A model generated the notes under the pieces. It saw only the letters and a program-made list of their open reading frames with translations. It searched no databases and was not told where the DNA came from. Below are positions 21,460 through 33,059 of a DNA stretch of 64,000 nt, piece by piece. Within the stretch, counting starts at the first letter, position 1; every line of letters starts with the position of its first letter. This DNA comes from Acanthaster planci (taxonomy: Eukaryota; Echinodermata; Asteroidea; Valvatida; Acanthasteridae), in assembly GCF_001949145.1 (NCBI RefSeq), contig NW_019091547.1:375945-439944 (forward strand), given 5' to 3'. The position numbers and the translations under genes are program-made.

Positions 21460-23896
21460 TAGTTTTATCATGAAGTTATTTCCTTCCTGAGCCCCAAACC
21501 AATTCCAACGTAATGCTCCCTGACAAAATTGAACTCTAAAAATAAAATCTAACAACCCGCAACAAGGAATCACTTCGATGCAAACTTAGTCTTTGCTAGG
21601 CGTTAAGATGGGAAAAGGGACTTCCCACCTGCTTCAATGGCTGAATTCTATTTCTGATCATAAAATGGTGAAAGTGACGTTGATAATGGTTAATCTCATT
21701 CCCACCTTCCTCGTTACTTCCTTCCAAGTCAATTTAGCTCAAAGTTTACACTTCTGGAGTCCATGAAATGAGTAACGCGAACGGTTAACAAATCGTCACT
21801 CGAGAGAGATACAGAGGAAAAACGGAGAGCCCCCTCCACACCGAAAATCAATATTATTGGAAATGTTCCTCCAGATTACCTGAAAGGGCTGACATGATCG
21901 GCTCCTTTATCGGCTTGTTTTAATCATCTTCGTAAACAACACTGGATGGCCCCTTGAGCTGAGTGGTGTTGGCGGGAAACACCATGAGTGGCATTTTTAG
22001 CACTTAATTGGATATTGTGTGAATAAGCAAAAATGCGCGTTAACCGTTGGTTCAACTGCAGCACTGGCCCGCCTACGCACCTGATGCTTTAGTATAATAT
22101 GGTCGTGAGACGGCAGACGCGCGCAGTAACCGGGCAATTAAAAGCACAGTCGAGCTCATACAAGCATCGCAGGCAGCACCGTGGCAACTCTTTTTTTTGT
22201 ACAAATCGGTTTGCCGCTACGTGAAATCGTCAAAGACTACGTTACGCTTGACTTAAGAGAAGCCGATTGGCGGAATGATTAGTTGCAATCTGAATGTCGT
22301 GGATGCCCTCAAAATTACCACACCATTAGGTCAATGGCTGTGCGGAAAATCTACGTCAAACAGCGAGATTGCAGAATTCCTTCATTTCATTCATTCACTG
22401 TGAAGAAAAATGCGTCACAGCCATAAAGCTTACAGTTTTCGTCACTATGAGCCAACTGCCTAAATGATAGCAGCCCGTGGGGAAATAATAATCGAAGTTT
22501 TGGACGTCATTGTTTGTAACATTGTTGGGTCGTTCGTCTTTAAACTAAATCATTCAGTTATTAATCTGATTGTTGAAAGGAGTTTGGACCGTCATTCATC
22601 CATGTTTGACGTGCATTCTATACCGTCGAGGGGAACAACCTAACATGAAAACCCATTATCCAATTGCTCAGACCAGCATCCTTTTTAGCAAGGTGTTGCC
22701 CCGCAACCAGACTCTGTAGGGCTGCTTGTTGCTGCCCACAGGGCTACCTTAAAACTGCGTTGTGATGAAACAGCGGGACGAGACTTTGGCCCTGTCCATC
22801 GCCCGTAGGCCCTGGATTGACTTATTTCCTCAGGCTGCATGACTGTATTTCCGCGAGTCTTGATTAGACAGCATTTTTTTATTTGAACGATAATACATGT
22901 CGCGCTTTTGGGTTACTGCTTTTAAAACCACTGCCGTGTCATTTTTTTTGTAAATCCGGCCACATTCCAAACAATGTAAGGTTATCTAATGCTTACCGTT
23001 AGTGTAGTAAGTGTTTTACAAGATTAAAAAATGGTGGATGTTGCCTTGAGATACAACGGGCTGTTTGGCAGTTAAAAACAAATTGGCAAGGGAAGTCACA
23101 ACTTCAGGTGGTGCAAAGCAAAGTTTAAACTAAGCCGTTCCTGCCACAGCCCGTTATTAGATAGCACGCCCACTTGATGAACTACCTGGAGCGCCATGCA
23201 ATGACTCCTGACTTTAAATACCACTCGGACCAAATGGATGCCTGCCGTGATTATTTCCGAAAATCACTTGCCACGAACAATTACACTACCCTGCGCTAGA
23301 AGCCAACGCGAATCGACTTATTCTCAATTGGGCTGGATTCAGGGCTTGATACCCGGCTGGGCCTGAGGCGATGGTTTTTTTTTTACCTTCCCAACCCTCG
23401 TCGCACGTGGGCGTAGGCCCACGAGTTTCCGGACTCAGCTCAATCGCGATGTCACGGGCTGTACTGCTATGAATGTACCCAGCGCCTATCTCCGCACGGT
23501 GCAGTCACGCAATAACTGCCAGAATCTATTATCCGAGTATGCGCCACTTATCAGAAACCAATAAAGACATCGGTATCAATGAGCCTAATTTGCGCCAATC
23601 TGCTCAGACAAACTTGCTTGCCGCCATCCTACTAAGGCTGTGACGACCCCACTTCTACGCTTGCCTCGTCCAGGTGCCGTCACGTATACGCGTGGACCGT
23701 GATTTTCCTCCCCCCAGCGGCTGCGGCACGGAAATGACTGACGGTAACTCCGCCCGGTGACATTTGGACACGCAGATTTGGCGAGGGGCTTTCAAACGGA
23801 ATCACACGCGGCTCTGATCCTTACGTCACTGGCCGGGACGCGGGGAAAACTTGTATGCCGAACAACCACGTTGGCGGTGCGATCAATATAAGTGGG

Positions 23897-23906
23897 CTAA
23901 AAATAG
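23897..23906 (+). promoter_or_regulatory. MEF2-type site CTAAAAATAG
   Basis: Exact match to the MEF2 consensus YTAWWWWTAR, in the longer form GGGCTAAAAATAG. A CRE-like TTACGTCAC lies about 65 bp to its left (near 23821). One of five exact copies in the window. Confidence 0.35.
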
Positions 23907-24494
23907 TATCAGCGTTGTTCTCGCCGATCCAAACGAACAGGCCGGTGTGTACTAAGCGGTCAGAAAATATCAAAGGTGGATCTGCCTGATGTACGGAGGA
24001 CATGCCAGATGAGGGGTGTAAAATGTTGGTGGAGTTTTGTCAAGTAGGGGTGTAAGAACAGAATTGTTATAACAATGGAAGAACTGTCTTGTCGAAGTGA
24101 CTGTAATGCATGAACAGATTTTAAGAATTCACTAAATCACGAAAGGGCAACTTTCAAGAAAATTTGAAAGGGGAAATTATATTTGTGTAGGGTTGATGCA
24201 CTGTTTCTCTTGTTTCAACTTTCACAGTTGTGACAGAGGACTTAAACATACCCAACCAAGAGGAAGGCTTTATCCTACCAATTTTCCATCCCAGTTTGTT
24301 CAGCAAATGCAAGCTGTTTTGAGATGGCATGGCAAGAGCTGGTTGCAGTTGTATAGTGGCTTGGTATTTCGTGATTCACATTACCGACGGAATTCGAAGA
24401 AGTTCCGCTGGATTGTGGTTGCCTGCGCCAAAAATTAAGACGTGTTGCTGATACGTGCGTAACGCTTCGCACGTGGGCGACGAGGACAGGTCCT

Positions 24495-24535
24495 GTATAT
24501 AAATCGGCAATTTGCTGCAACTAGTCGTCATCTGT
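24495..24535 (+). promoter_or_regulatory. Candidate TATA core promoter
   Basis: TATATAAAT near 24497 sits in otherwise mixed GC sequence, with an initiator-like TCATCTG about 30 bp downstream. Upstream DNA is GC-rich with a CACGTGGGCG motif. No convincing coding exon follows, so this is a motif-level call. Confidence 0.25.
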
Positions 24536-25196
24536 CATCCATCAAACCCTCATATCTCGACTGTCGGAATTGAATCAGGCACGCCCCAGTGAAACGGGGG
24601 AGGGATGATAGAGGACGACCGAACGAAAACTACCGACACGACCTGGCTGGGTATTACCTTGATGCGCATGCATTGATTTGCTTCGATCATGGGCAATTCA
24701 GGGAGAGACCACGGGCAAACGCGTCGGCGTTGTGACTAAATTAAACCATTCCATTGCCGGGCAGTGGGATCCCTTTTCTTTCGCACTATTGTCTGTCGAG
24801 TACAGTGTTTTCTTTGCTTCCAGTTAATATTGCCTTTACCCTGTTGTTATCACTTTACCCCTGTCAGTCATTCTTATCCATTGCTTGCATCGAGATCGAA
24901 TACCTCATCATTTAAGTCAGGCTGTCTACTGTAAGCTACCAGACGAGGTTTTGCCACATACATCATGATCTTTGTGTCCATTTTTTGGGAAAACCCTCGC
25001 ACTCTCCCAGGCCCAGTTGATTTGCTTTCATGTCCTGTACCTTAAGGTGTGGATCAATGGACGGTATGTCCTTGTTAAAATAGCACAAATTAAACGTACC
25101 GGTAGAGGGAGACACTGATTTAAGTGTTTATACCAAATCGGAATAAAGTAACAGTGATAGCAAACAAAAGTAATCTGAAATAATTATTCTTGGTCG

Positions 25197-25218
25197 ATAA
25201 CGTCGGCGTTGACGTTAT
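25197..25218. repeat. Perfect 8-bp inverted repeat built from ACGTC half sites
   Basis: ATAACGTC (25197-25204), spacer GGCGTT, GACGTTAT (25211-25218). Either a small hairpin or a palindromic binding site. Confidence 0.4.
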
Positions 25219-27305
25219 TAGCTAGACAACGCTCCGACTCGCTTTAATTATAATGCGACACGCGGTCTGGGTTTTTCACATACATCTTCAACTTGGTCGG
25301 GGACTCGCCTTTTGGCGGTCCTAATACTCTGTGGCCTTTTGCATTTGGGGTTAGACAAGTCGATAGTTGAATGAAAATGGGCACGCCAGCAGTGAAGCCA
25401 TGGACGCTTTCTTGCGCACTCGCCTGTCCTGGAGGCATCGCTAAGCTTTGTTTTTGAAAACATGTATATACCCGGACTAATTCTTGGAACCCCGCGTGAT
25501 GACGAGAGTAATTGTTTCTCTTTTAATCAGAGATGCTTGTTTGGTATTTCGGAATGTGTCATGCGTGGCACCGAATCAATTCAGATGCAGTTCCAGGCAA
25601 GCGTAGGCGGTAAAAGAGCATCTCCAGAAAGTATCTTCTCCCGTTTTACCTCCCCTAAATTAATTGAATGAAGTCGGACAGAATTTGAAGAAAGGCTGAA
25701 GACTGTAAAGAAAAGGTAAGGGAGAACGGCGTTACCAACATAGCGTAGGAAGTTGTTCCATCGTATTTTCGCGCATGAGCCCATTATCGCTCCTTGAAAA
25801 GGGTCTTAGAAATTTGAACCATATAGAACATACTGTTGCATTTACCTATTTCTTTGGCAACGAATGCAAGTTGACAAGGTTTATACATTTTTTTCATTCA
25901 GAACTTACTTTGTTTGGAGTGTCATAGTTATTTGTGCTTTTAGGTTGACGCAATGTGGCTTTCCTTATAAAGTCACTACCGGACATTAGTAGCATGACAG
26001 CGTATAGAACATACCTAAAAAGTGAGTTTACTGCTGACGAAAGCAATCGCCCTTTTTTTACTTTGAAAAGTTTTAAACTGAGGTTTTACCGCAGTTTTAC
26101 GATACAACACATGAAACATTGACTCCATAATGTCATAGCTATAAAGCAAAAAATTCCACTGATTATTTTTGTCATGAACGTGTTCACAGGAACGAAGGTT
26201 AGTTTTGGGTTCGATTATGAAGAAAATGACCGCCATACTTCCGCGGCGTGTGGACTGATATCTACTAAAGCGGTAAAAGCTTGGACCAACCACCGCCTCC
26301 AGTTGTGGAAATAAAACGACGAATCTTCAAGCTTATCCCTCACGGAACACCTCAATCTCCCCCCAAAAAAGTTTAGTACAAGTTGAAACAGTTCACGTCG
26401 AAACCGCAAAAATAGATAATTTGACCTGTCATCATGATCAATCATGCCTTGTGAGTTTCTTTTACAGACCTTGAACTTTTCATTATGTCTTTCCTGGCAC
26501 CGTCCAATTTCTTGGCAGCCTCAACCCCCCTTCGTCTTTACTCGCAGACCTAATCAGTCCAGTCAGAGCAGTTAGAAAATAACACTCAGCGCTCAACGAA
26601 GTGTTTTAATACCCGGCTAGTGGGCATCCGCTCATATAATTGCACCAAGTGTCGCCTTCCCGCCAAAACGATCGAGTCCGCTGCATGACTGTAGGCTTGT
26701 ACATGCAGCTGTACTCGAACGCTCAACCAAAGTTCACGATACAAACTATACGGAAAGGCGCTGATCATAGGTTTGGGAGCAATTAATAATCTCTGACACA
26801 GGCTCATCCCACCCCTTCATCCTGTGAAGATTTCCTATCCTAGCACATCCCAGCTGGCATGACCCCAATAAATACCTACAGCAGGCGAAAAGGGTAAATG
26901 GGTGAGCTGTGCTGTCTCGTCGCAATGACTAAACGTGACTCGCTTCCAACATGATACGCTCTGGGGAATACAACATACAGTTCGGGCAAAACATGTTTAC
27001 ACTCATTCAAGGGGCATTTGAAACCTAAATTTTACATGTGAAAAACAAGACTGACTTTTCTTGCAAAATATTACAAAGGATTCGTTTCATATTACAACAT
27101 TTTTACACCTCTACATAATGTGAAATGCCACTTTTAATTTAGTTCGAAGGGTTTCTACAATGTAATTCGGCGAGGAGAATTAGAAGCCATTATCTTGGTG
27201 ATGCAACACTCGCTGACTGGTGGTGTGCGTGCGTTACGTACCTCTGCAACATTGCGAAAATGTGACTTGCCAAAGGCGCGCGCGTGAGTGTGCGCTACCG
27301 CAGAT

Positions 27306-27313
27306 TATGACGT
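27306..27313 (+). promoter_or_regulatory. CRE-like element upstream of a candidate first exon
   Basis: TATGACGTCCCC contains the 7-bp CRE core TGACGTC about 140 bp upstream of the ATG at 27449, a usual location for CREB/ATF sites in proximal promoters. Confidence 0.3.
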
Positions 27314-27448
27314 CCCCTCGGATGAGTCCATCGACCAAAATCTTCTACTGCCTGCAGCCTTCTGATCAGCAGAGGGCGCTGTAGGTTATATGCATTTATT
27401 TGCACGAATCCGGACACGTGATTTCAGCATGTCCAAGAAGCCCCGATC

Positions 27449-27489
27449 ATGTCGAGAGAAGCTTTGTGCTATCTGCTAAATCAAATACG
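27449..27489 (+). CDS. Candidate first coding exon, MSREALCYLLNQIR start
   Basis: An ATG at 27449, with A at -3, opens a frame of 13 codons plus two bases. It ends at a consensus 5' splice site, CG|GTAAGTAA (GT at 27490-27491). An overlapping upstream ATG at 27430 in another frame stops before the donor and would act as a short upstream frame. The CRE-like site at 27306 fits a promoter. The exon is too short to name, and the downstream exon was not identified. Confidence 0.3.
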
Positions 27490-28825
27490 GTAAGTAACCG
27501 TTGACGGCGACTGCACCTTTTATCTGTGAAAGTTACGCACGGTAAGTTTCAGCAACGTCGTATTGACGCTTTATACTTCTCTGGCCTTTGCAAAGAAGTT
27601 TAACGCGCAAGATAGATCCGCAATTATCAACGTATTATTAGTGCTTGATGCTCTCACCGTAGTCCCTGACCACGCAGTATTTCCTGTAACTTGGCGATAA
27701 GGCTCATCTTTGAATTTTTCTGTCAAGGCCAAGAGCAAAGCGGCTGTAAGGCCTCAACAACTTCCTCTAGTCCCGCGACACGAGGGTATTACGTTGGCGT
27801 CAGCTAATTCATTTAATTTTCTGATTCTCGCGATTATTATTTCTGCAGCCTGGTAACGTGAAGCCAGTGTGCGGGTTCAATTTTAGAGAGTGATAAATTG
27901 GGCGGGAACACTTACAATGGGCTACATCGGAGGACCAGTTTGACAAGTGAATTTGCAACTAATGGGCGAGACAAGCCCCTAACGATGGAGTCGTAACCGA
28001 TTACTGGTAATCATTAAGCTGCTTGGAAAAGGACAGAAGTCAACGGGAAAAACGTGGGGGAAGGGATAGTCTGGCTTCTTCATCTTTCCTCTGATTGTCA
28101 AATAAATCCATAGAAACCCAGGAGTGAGACAGTCATGAATTGAAACAAAAATAAATTAAAAACTACCAGACAAAGTTGCGACTGAGATTCTTCCTAGTTT
28201 CTCTTTTTTACCGCGTTTGGAAAAAACACAGTCCATTTTGGCTACATCTGATATACTGTATGTAAAGTAGAGGTCACGTTATTGAGACAGTGTATCCCAG
28301 GTTTGACTGTGTTAATGGTGAACAGTTCGATCGATGCTCAAGGTCTTCGTCGAAGCTCCAAGTTTTCTCTTTGGAGCCATCTCCTTACCTTATGTATATG
28401 TAAACCAACGCGCACACTATCACGGTACCCTGCATCCTTAATACAACCCATTGTGTGGGCCAAGGCGCCAATATCTAAATTGATCCAGCTTCGACAATCT
28501 AGAGTGCGAAACACGTTGCTGCGGTGTTGGTTTGTATACAGGTTTCCAGTGTGGGTAGACGACTTGTCCATAATCGCCATTGGATTTATCGAACGAGCCT
28601 TTTTTCTCGAGTTGTGCACGGTCAAGTGCAAGCCTATTTTATTGAACGAGGCTACGAGCTCAAAATATTGTGCAGTCCCTGTCAAGTATACATGTACTAC
28701 AGAGAGAACTGACCCTTGGGTGGAACTCGGCTCAGTTGAAGTAGAAAAAATGAATTTCTCTAGTTCCACCATTGTGCTTTTCTTTCGTTTGGGGAAAGAC
28801 TCCAGTATGACCTTGATCGAACGTA

Positions 28826-28839
28826 ATGGCGTCTTCACG
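28826..28839 (+). CDS. Candidate very short first coding exon (MASS start)
   Basis: An ATG at 28826 in strong context (G at -3, G at +4) reads four codons plus CG to the donor GTAAGTAAG at 28840. Like the exon at 27449 it ends in CG and so has the same phase; the two could be alternative first exons spliced to one acceptor. The long open frames on both strands over 28282-28851 are not recognisable proteins. Confidence 0.25.
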
Positions 28840-29277
28840 GTAAGTAAGTAAGGTGAACATTATTTGGGACAGTGACTGTAAAAAAATCTTACAGATTTAT
28901 CAAATCCCCGAAGGTCTCTTGCAGACGCTAGGTAACAACAATTGCACCTATCATCCACGTAGCGTGTATCAAACGGGTCAACTCGCTTCCGGCAGTGCTG
29001 GCTAGACTAGTTGGTTCGGGAGGATATGTCCTTCCACACGGAAAGATCAACACGGATCATAGCATATAATCAACTTCCGAATTTTGGCATGCCAAGAAAC
29101 AAGTGCAGTGAACTCTACGTGTACCCGGCACCGCTCGTTGGTAAATGCCCTTAAAATGGATAATCGGCAAGCCCAACAACTTTGAACTCGCTGCCGTGAT
29201 TTGGCCGTTCCAGGCCATCCGGGTAAACTACGTTTGCACAATGCTGTTTAAGTAACAAATCGCTTAGTAAAGCTTAC

Positions 29278-29475
29278 CTGTTGGGAAGTCTGCCCCATGA
29301 TAACAGTCACTTGTGAGTGCCAACTCGGGACCATCTCTCCTCCCAATACTTTTCGTCTGTCTACTTTTTTTCTGTGTTGGCTGGGTCCACTGCAGTGACG
29401 AAGTACTAGGTTACCGGCGGAGCGCTCCCTTATGAAGTCCCCGCGTACACCACCGCGTACACCACCAAAGTCCAT
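29278..29475 (-). CDS. Candidate first coding exon, MDFGGVRGGVRGD start
   Basis: On the minus strand an ATG at 29475-29473 in strong context (G at -3, G at +4) opens 66 codons ending exactly in CAG|GTAAGC, a consensus donor with GT at 29277-29276. The peptide begins MDFGGVRGGVRGDFIRERSA; the GGVR doublet comes from an in-frame 12-bp tandem repeat. The remainder is basic and polar with no hydrophobic signal. Upstream are an inverted CCAAT box and an RFX-type half X-box within 75 bp, and a full CRE 390 bp away. The combination supports a real first exon. The family is not recognised and the next exon was not found. Confidence 0.4.
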
Positions 29476-29525
29476 CACCGGCACTTCAGCGACAGAACAA
29501 AAACGGGAGAAAGAACGGTACTATT

Positions 29526-29550
29526 ATTGGCTGATAACGTTGCCATGACG
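29526..29550 (-). promoter_or_regulatory. CCAAT box plus X-box-like site
   Basis: ATTGG at 29526-29530 is CCAAT on the minus strand. GTTGCCATGACG at 29539-29550 matches the left half of the RFX X-box GTTGCCATGGYAAC. Both lie 50-75 bp upstream of the candidate minus-strand start at 29475, the classical position for X/Y-box promoters. Confidence 0.35.
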
Positions 29551-29834
29551 ACGCATCAATTAGACCCTGGCTGAGCGTGGCTTCTGTGTGACGAGCGCCG
29601 GTGGGTTTTTCCCTGTCTTCGCGCTGTATGTGATGGGCTTGTGTGCACTGTGTGAGGTTCTACCTAACAATTGCTGTTAGTACGTATCAGGGGGTAGAGC
29701 CGTACTCATGCCACTCATGGCACGCAATAGTCAACTGCACACTTACCCCGGCCCGCGCGTCATCCTCGTTTATATATACTCAAATTATCCTCACCGTTTT
29801 AATATGAGGAACGACTGAGAAATTTGCCGACGGG

Positions 29835-29872
29835 CTAAAAATAGAAATAGTTAAGGCCAAAAAGTGACGTCA
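29835..29872 (+). promoter_or_regulatory. MEF2-type site paired with a full palindromic CRE
   Basis: CTAAAAATAG at 29835-29844 is followed after 12 bp by CCAAAAAGTGACGTC (29857-29871), which contains the perfect CRE TGACGTCA at 29865-29872. Nearly the same module, with the CRE block inverted, occurs at 40618-40655. Confidence 0.45.
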
Positions 29873-32199
29873 CTGTCTAATTTCCCACCCAGGCAGCGCG
29901 CACGCGTAAACGGGGCATGTGTCAGTGAGTGAGGGATAATTCGCCGTGCGCCCGATGACGAGAAAGACAGGGGGAGCGAACTCGCACAAGGAATATGTTT
30001 GTATAATATTGTTATTAATAATAATGCATCTGTGGCGCCATACACTTCGTAACTCCTACGTGCAGAGCTCAGTATAGTGACAGGGCTGTGTCAGCTACGT
30101 TATCGTCGCTCACGGCCGAGCATGCAGAAGTCGACGATCGAAGTGTGGTGCTCCAATTGCCCCTTGAAATGTCAAGCAGGTCTGTGCTTAGAGCAGCGAG
30201 AACTCAATAAAAAGATCTCCCATTTAGTTGCCCAGTATTTTCGGACCCTTTGATGCTCTAAATAGTAACGATGTGTAGACAAGCAATCCGTCAAAATTTC
30301 TACTTTAGGTGTCCTGACCTATCTTGACAGAAAGCGGGGCTAGGTAACACCTAGGAATGCTATACTAAGCCTCTCGAGCCTCAAATTAATCAATTAACTT
30401 AAAAAGTTAGTGATTACTTTTTTGTTACGCTTAACAAGAAAGTAGGTTGACAATACATATTGCGGAACTACATTGGAGGGAAAAGTGTTGTCTGTTGATG
30501 GCTGACGTCATCTTGAGTCATTTTAACCTGTTTTGGCTGTTTAGGCGCTTGGTAATTTGGGTTGATACAACATGTAGTCTTAAGTTGTTGCAACGGGAGG
30601 TGTTGAAACAAGCCTGGGAACTGAGTGTTTGTGTTGTATAGTGTGTGTGTTTGTGTGGGGGTTGGTTAAGAACCGTGCGACACAACCATTTCCAGGTGAC
30701 ATGGCGAGGTTTCACCATCCATGCTATCTCGAGAAGGGGACTCTAGGTGTTTCCCGAGTTTAGATCCTTTACACTACTATTTTAAGTGCAATTCCTGTAG
30801 GCGAAGTAGTTTAAACAAGAATCCTTACTTAGTAAGGGTGTGCCTGTTAGTACAGAAGTTCTGGAATAATATCATTGGTGACAAAATCTGATGTACGCGG
30901 GATCAGAACAATAGGGTAAAAAATGTCATGGCCCCCCATTAAAAAGTGGGAGGGGTGGGGTTGCCCTTGCCTGACAGTTATCAGTGGCCTGGCGTTGGGA
31001 AGAGAGATGTTTTGGAGACAGGGGGTTAGCCCCCTCCCCCCGCAGAATCAATTTCCAGCTGCCGTCGGCGGGTGGGAGTGTATAGACGGGTCTTGGTGTC
31101 GACAGGAATGGGCCCGTATATATCGTCACGACAAGGACTGAAAGGAGGAAGGCGGCTGGCGGTCTGGCGGAGGGAGAAAAAGGGCGAAGGAGATGGAATC
31201 ACTTCTTCCAAGTTCTTATTCGTGCACGTGGGGGTGGGTAGTGGAAGGGTGCTGATGGCAGTGTTGTATATTGGAGTCCAATGTTTCCAAGTCCTAGTCT
31301 TAGTCCGAAAAATCATCATCTGGCGATTATTAGGGAATACTGCAGCGATGACCGCCTTAGGGATAATTTGTGTCTCGTCTTGAAGGAGAAGAAAGCATTA
31401 AGTTGTTTCGGGAAACACCATGGCGTAGACCTCACAAAATCAAAAAGTCGGTCATTATAATTTAGCGATATTGGTCTGATATAAATGGCGACTGCTGGTA
31501 TAAACATGTTTGTAACTTATCTTCCAATGTAATGTTCATCATGAGTGATAACTCAGCTGGTCACTGGACACACACGCAAGTAGTATGACGTCGTAAACAA
31601 TATGTCACCGCATGCAATTAACGCACAGCTTCATTTTGTCAGTATTAACAGGTGTTAAAACAGAGGCCTGGCATCATGACGTCACATCTCTCGACTCTTC
31701 TTTGTTCCTCCTAGATATAAGTATTCCATGCGTTACTTATCATTGGATCTAAAATAATCAGAGAATGAATGCCCTTAGTCTTGACTTTCTTGCATAGTGC
31801 CAAATTTACATTTACAATATTGCCAAAAGTCATCTCCAAAAAGTCGCTTTATTTCCAGTTTTGGCTGTTATTTGTCAGACTTCAACGTCATAATTCTGGA
31901 CCCTTAACCGTGGGAACTCGGTGGAAGATTGAACCCTAACCACAGACGAAACAGGAGTGGGAATCTTCCCCGATAAATCTTTTGTATCGAGAGGTTCTCC
32001 TATATAAGCACGCGCACAAATCAGTGTACTTTTCACCGTGTAAGCTTGAATACAAAACCGTAAAAAAAGTAACTTCAGGTACAAAAGTGCTTTTCCGTGC
32101 ATTCCGTGCTATATACTGGTGTATTAGAAATGCAGGCATACTGAGACAAATGTTTGAGAAATATCTTTTTTCATTATTGTAGTCGTTTATCTTTGACAT

Positions 32200-32420
32200 C
32201 GGTGTTCATTTTTAGAAAAATGTTCTTTTACATTTATTTTGTTCATTATTGATATTCTAATTTTTTTTACTTTCCCACTTATTGAGCCTTTACTTTCGAT
32301 TTTTTTTCATTCGTTGCTTTTGCTGTTGTTTTTGAATTCTTGTTATTAAATTTATGCTGAGTGGTTTTTTTTATATATTACGTTGGATTTTGAATGTTTT
32401 TTATTCAAATATGTGTACAT
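32200..32420 (+). repeat. T-rich low-complexity tract
   Basis: Repeated runs of five to eight T separated by short mixed words. No coding potential or ordered repeat unit. Confidence 0.6.
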
Positions 32421-33059
32421 GCACGTGTAAATGTTAATTTACGCTAGTAATTCTGTGTGAGAGAGATCGGGTCCTGTATAATATTATTGATTAGCGAAGC
32501 ATTAATTGAGATGTGTGTTGCAGTGGCCCTGAGTGTGAATGGTCATAATTACAGCGAGGTTGGTCTTTCAGTCACGTGTCGTTATAGTCCGTAGGCGAGG
32601 CCGGTTGCTGAGCTTTCACGGACGGTGAAAGGTCATTTGGAGTGTTTCGGTATTCTTTCTACCTCACGGCCGACAGGGTACACCCATTGAATCGGAACGT
32701 TGTTCTGGGTGTGCTGGCCACCATGTGCGTGACCACCTCCCATCCTTGATCGCACCAGTCTTGGACTTGTTACACACAGTGAAATTCAGTTGGCAGCAGA
32801 TAACGCGCGCTGCAAGACCTTCAGGAACTGTGATTTCTCGGGAGGACCACAACTTGAAATGTCACTCTGTTTTCCCGCTGTGGATCCCTCGCCCCCTCTG
32901 TCTCTTGTATTCTCCAGAATCAGGTGGAATGACGTGAAGATCGAGCGTCTCTCCGTGGCGCAACAAACGCAAGACTTTCATCCATAACACCTGAAGAAAC
33001 TAGAATTGTACGTGCGCAGTGACAATACTGTACACGCAATCTGGGACATCGGGCCATTG

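Larger units (their letters stand above)
18880..27300. other. Large stretch without a secure gene
   Basis: No recognisable protein, RNA gene or long repeat was found here. Between about 21133 and 23820 there is not even a 60-codon open frame on either strand. Short hairpins occur at 21429-21459, 23406-23423 and 25197-25218. A TATA-type promoter candidate lies near 24495. Confidence 0.4.

Noticed and set aside
28282-28851. Overlapping long frames on both strands (189 and 166 codons)
   Set aside because: Both strands cannot be coding here and neither product looks like a known protein. Only the short ATG-to-donor segment at 28826-28839 is kept, as a weak candidate.
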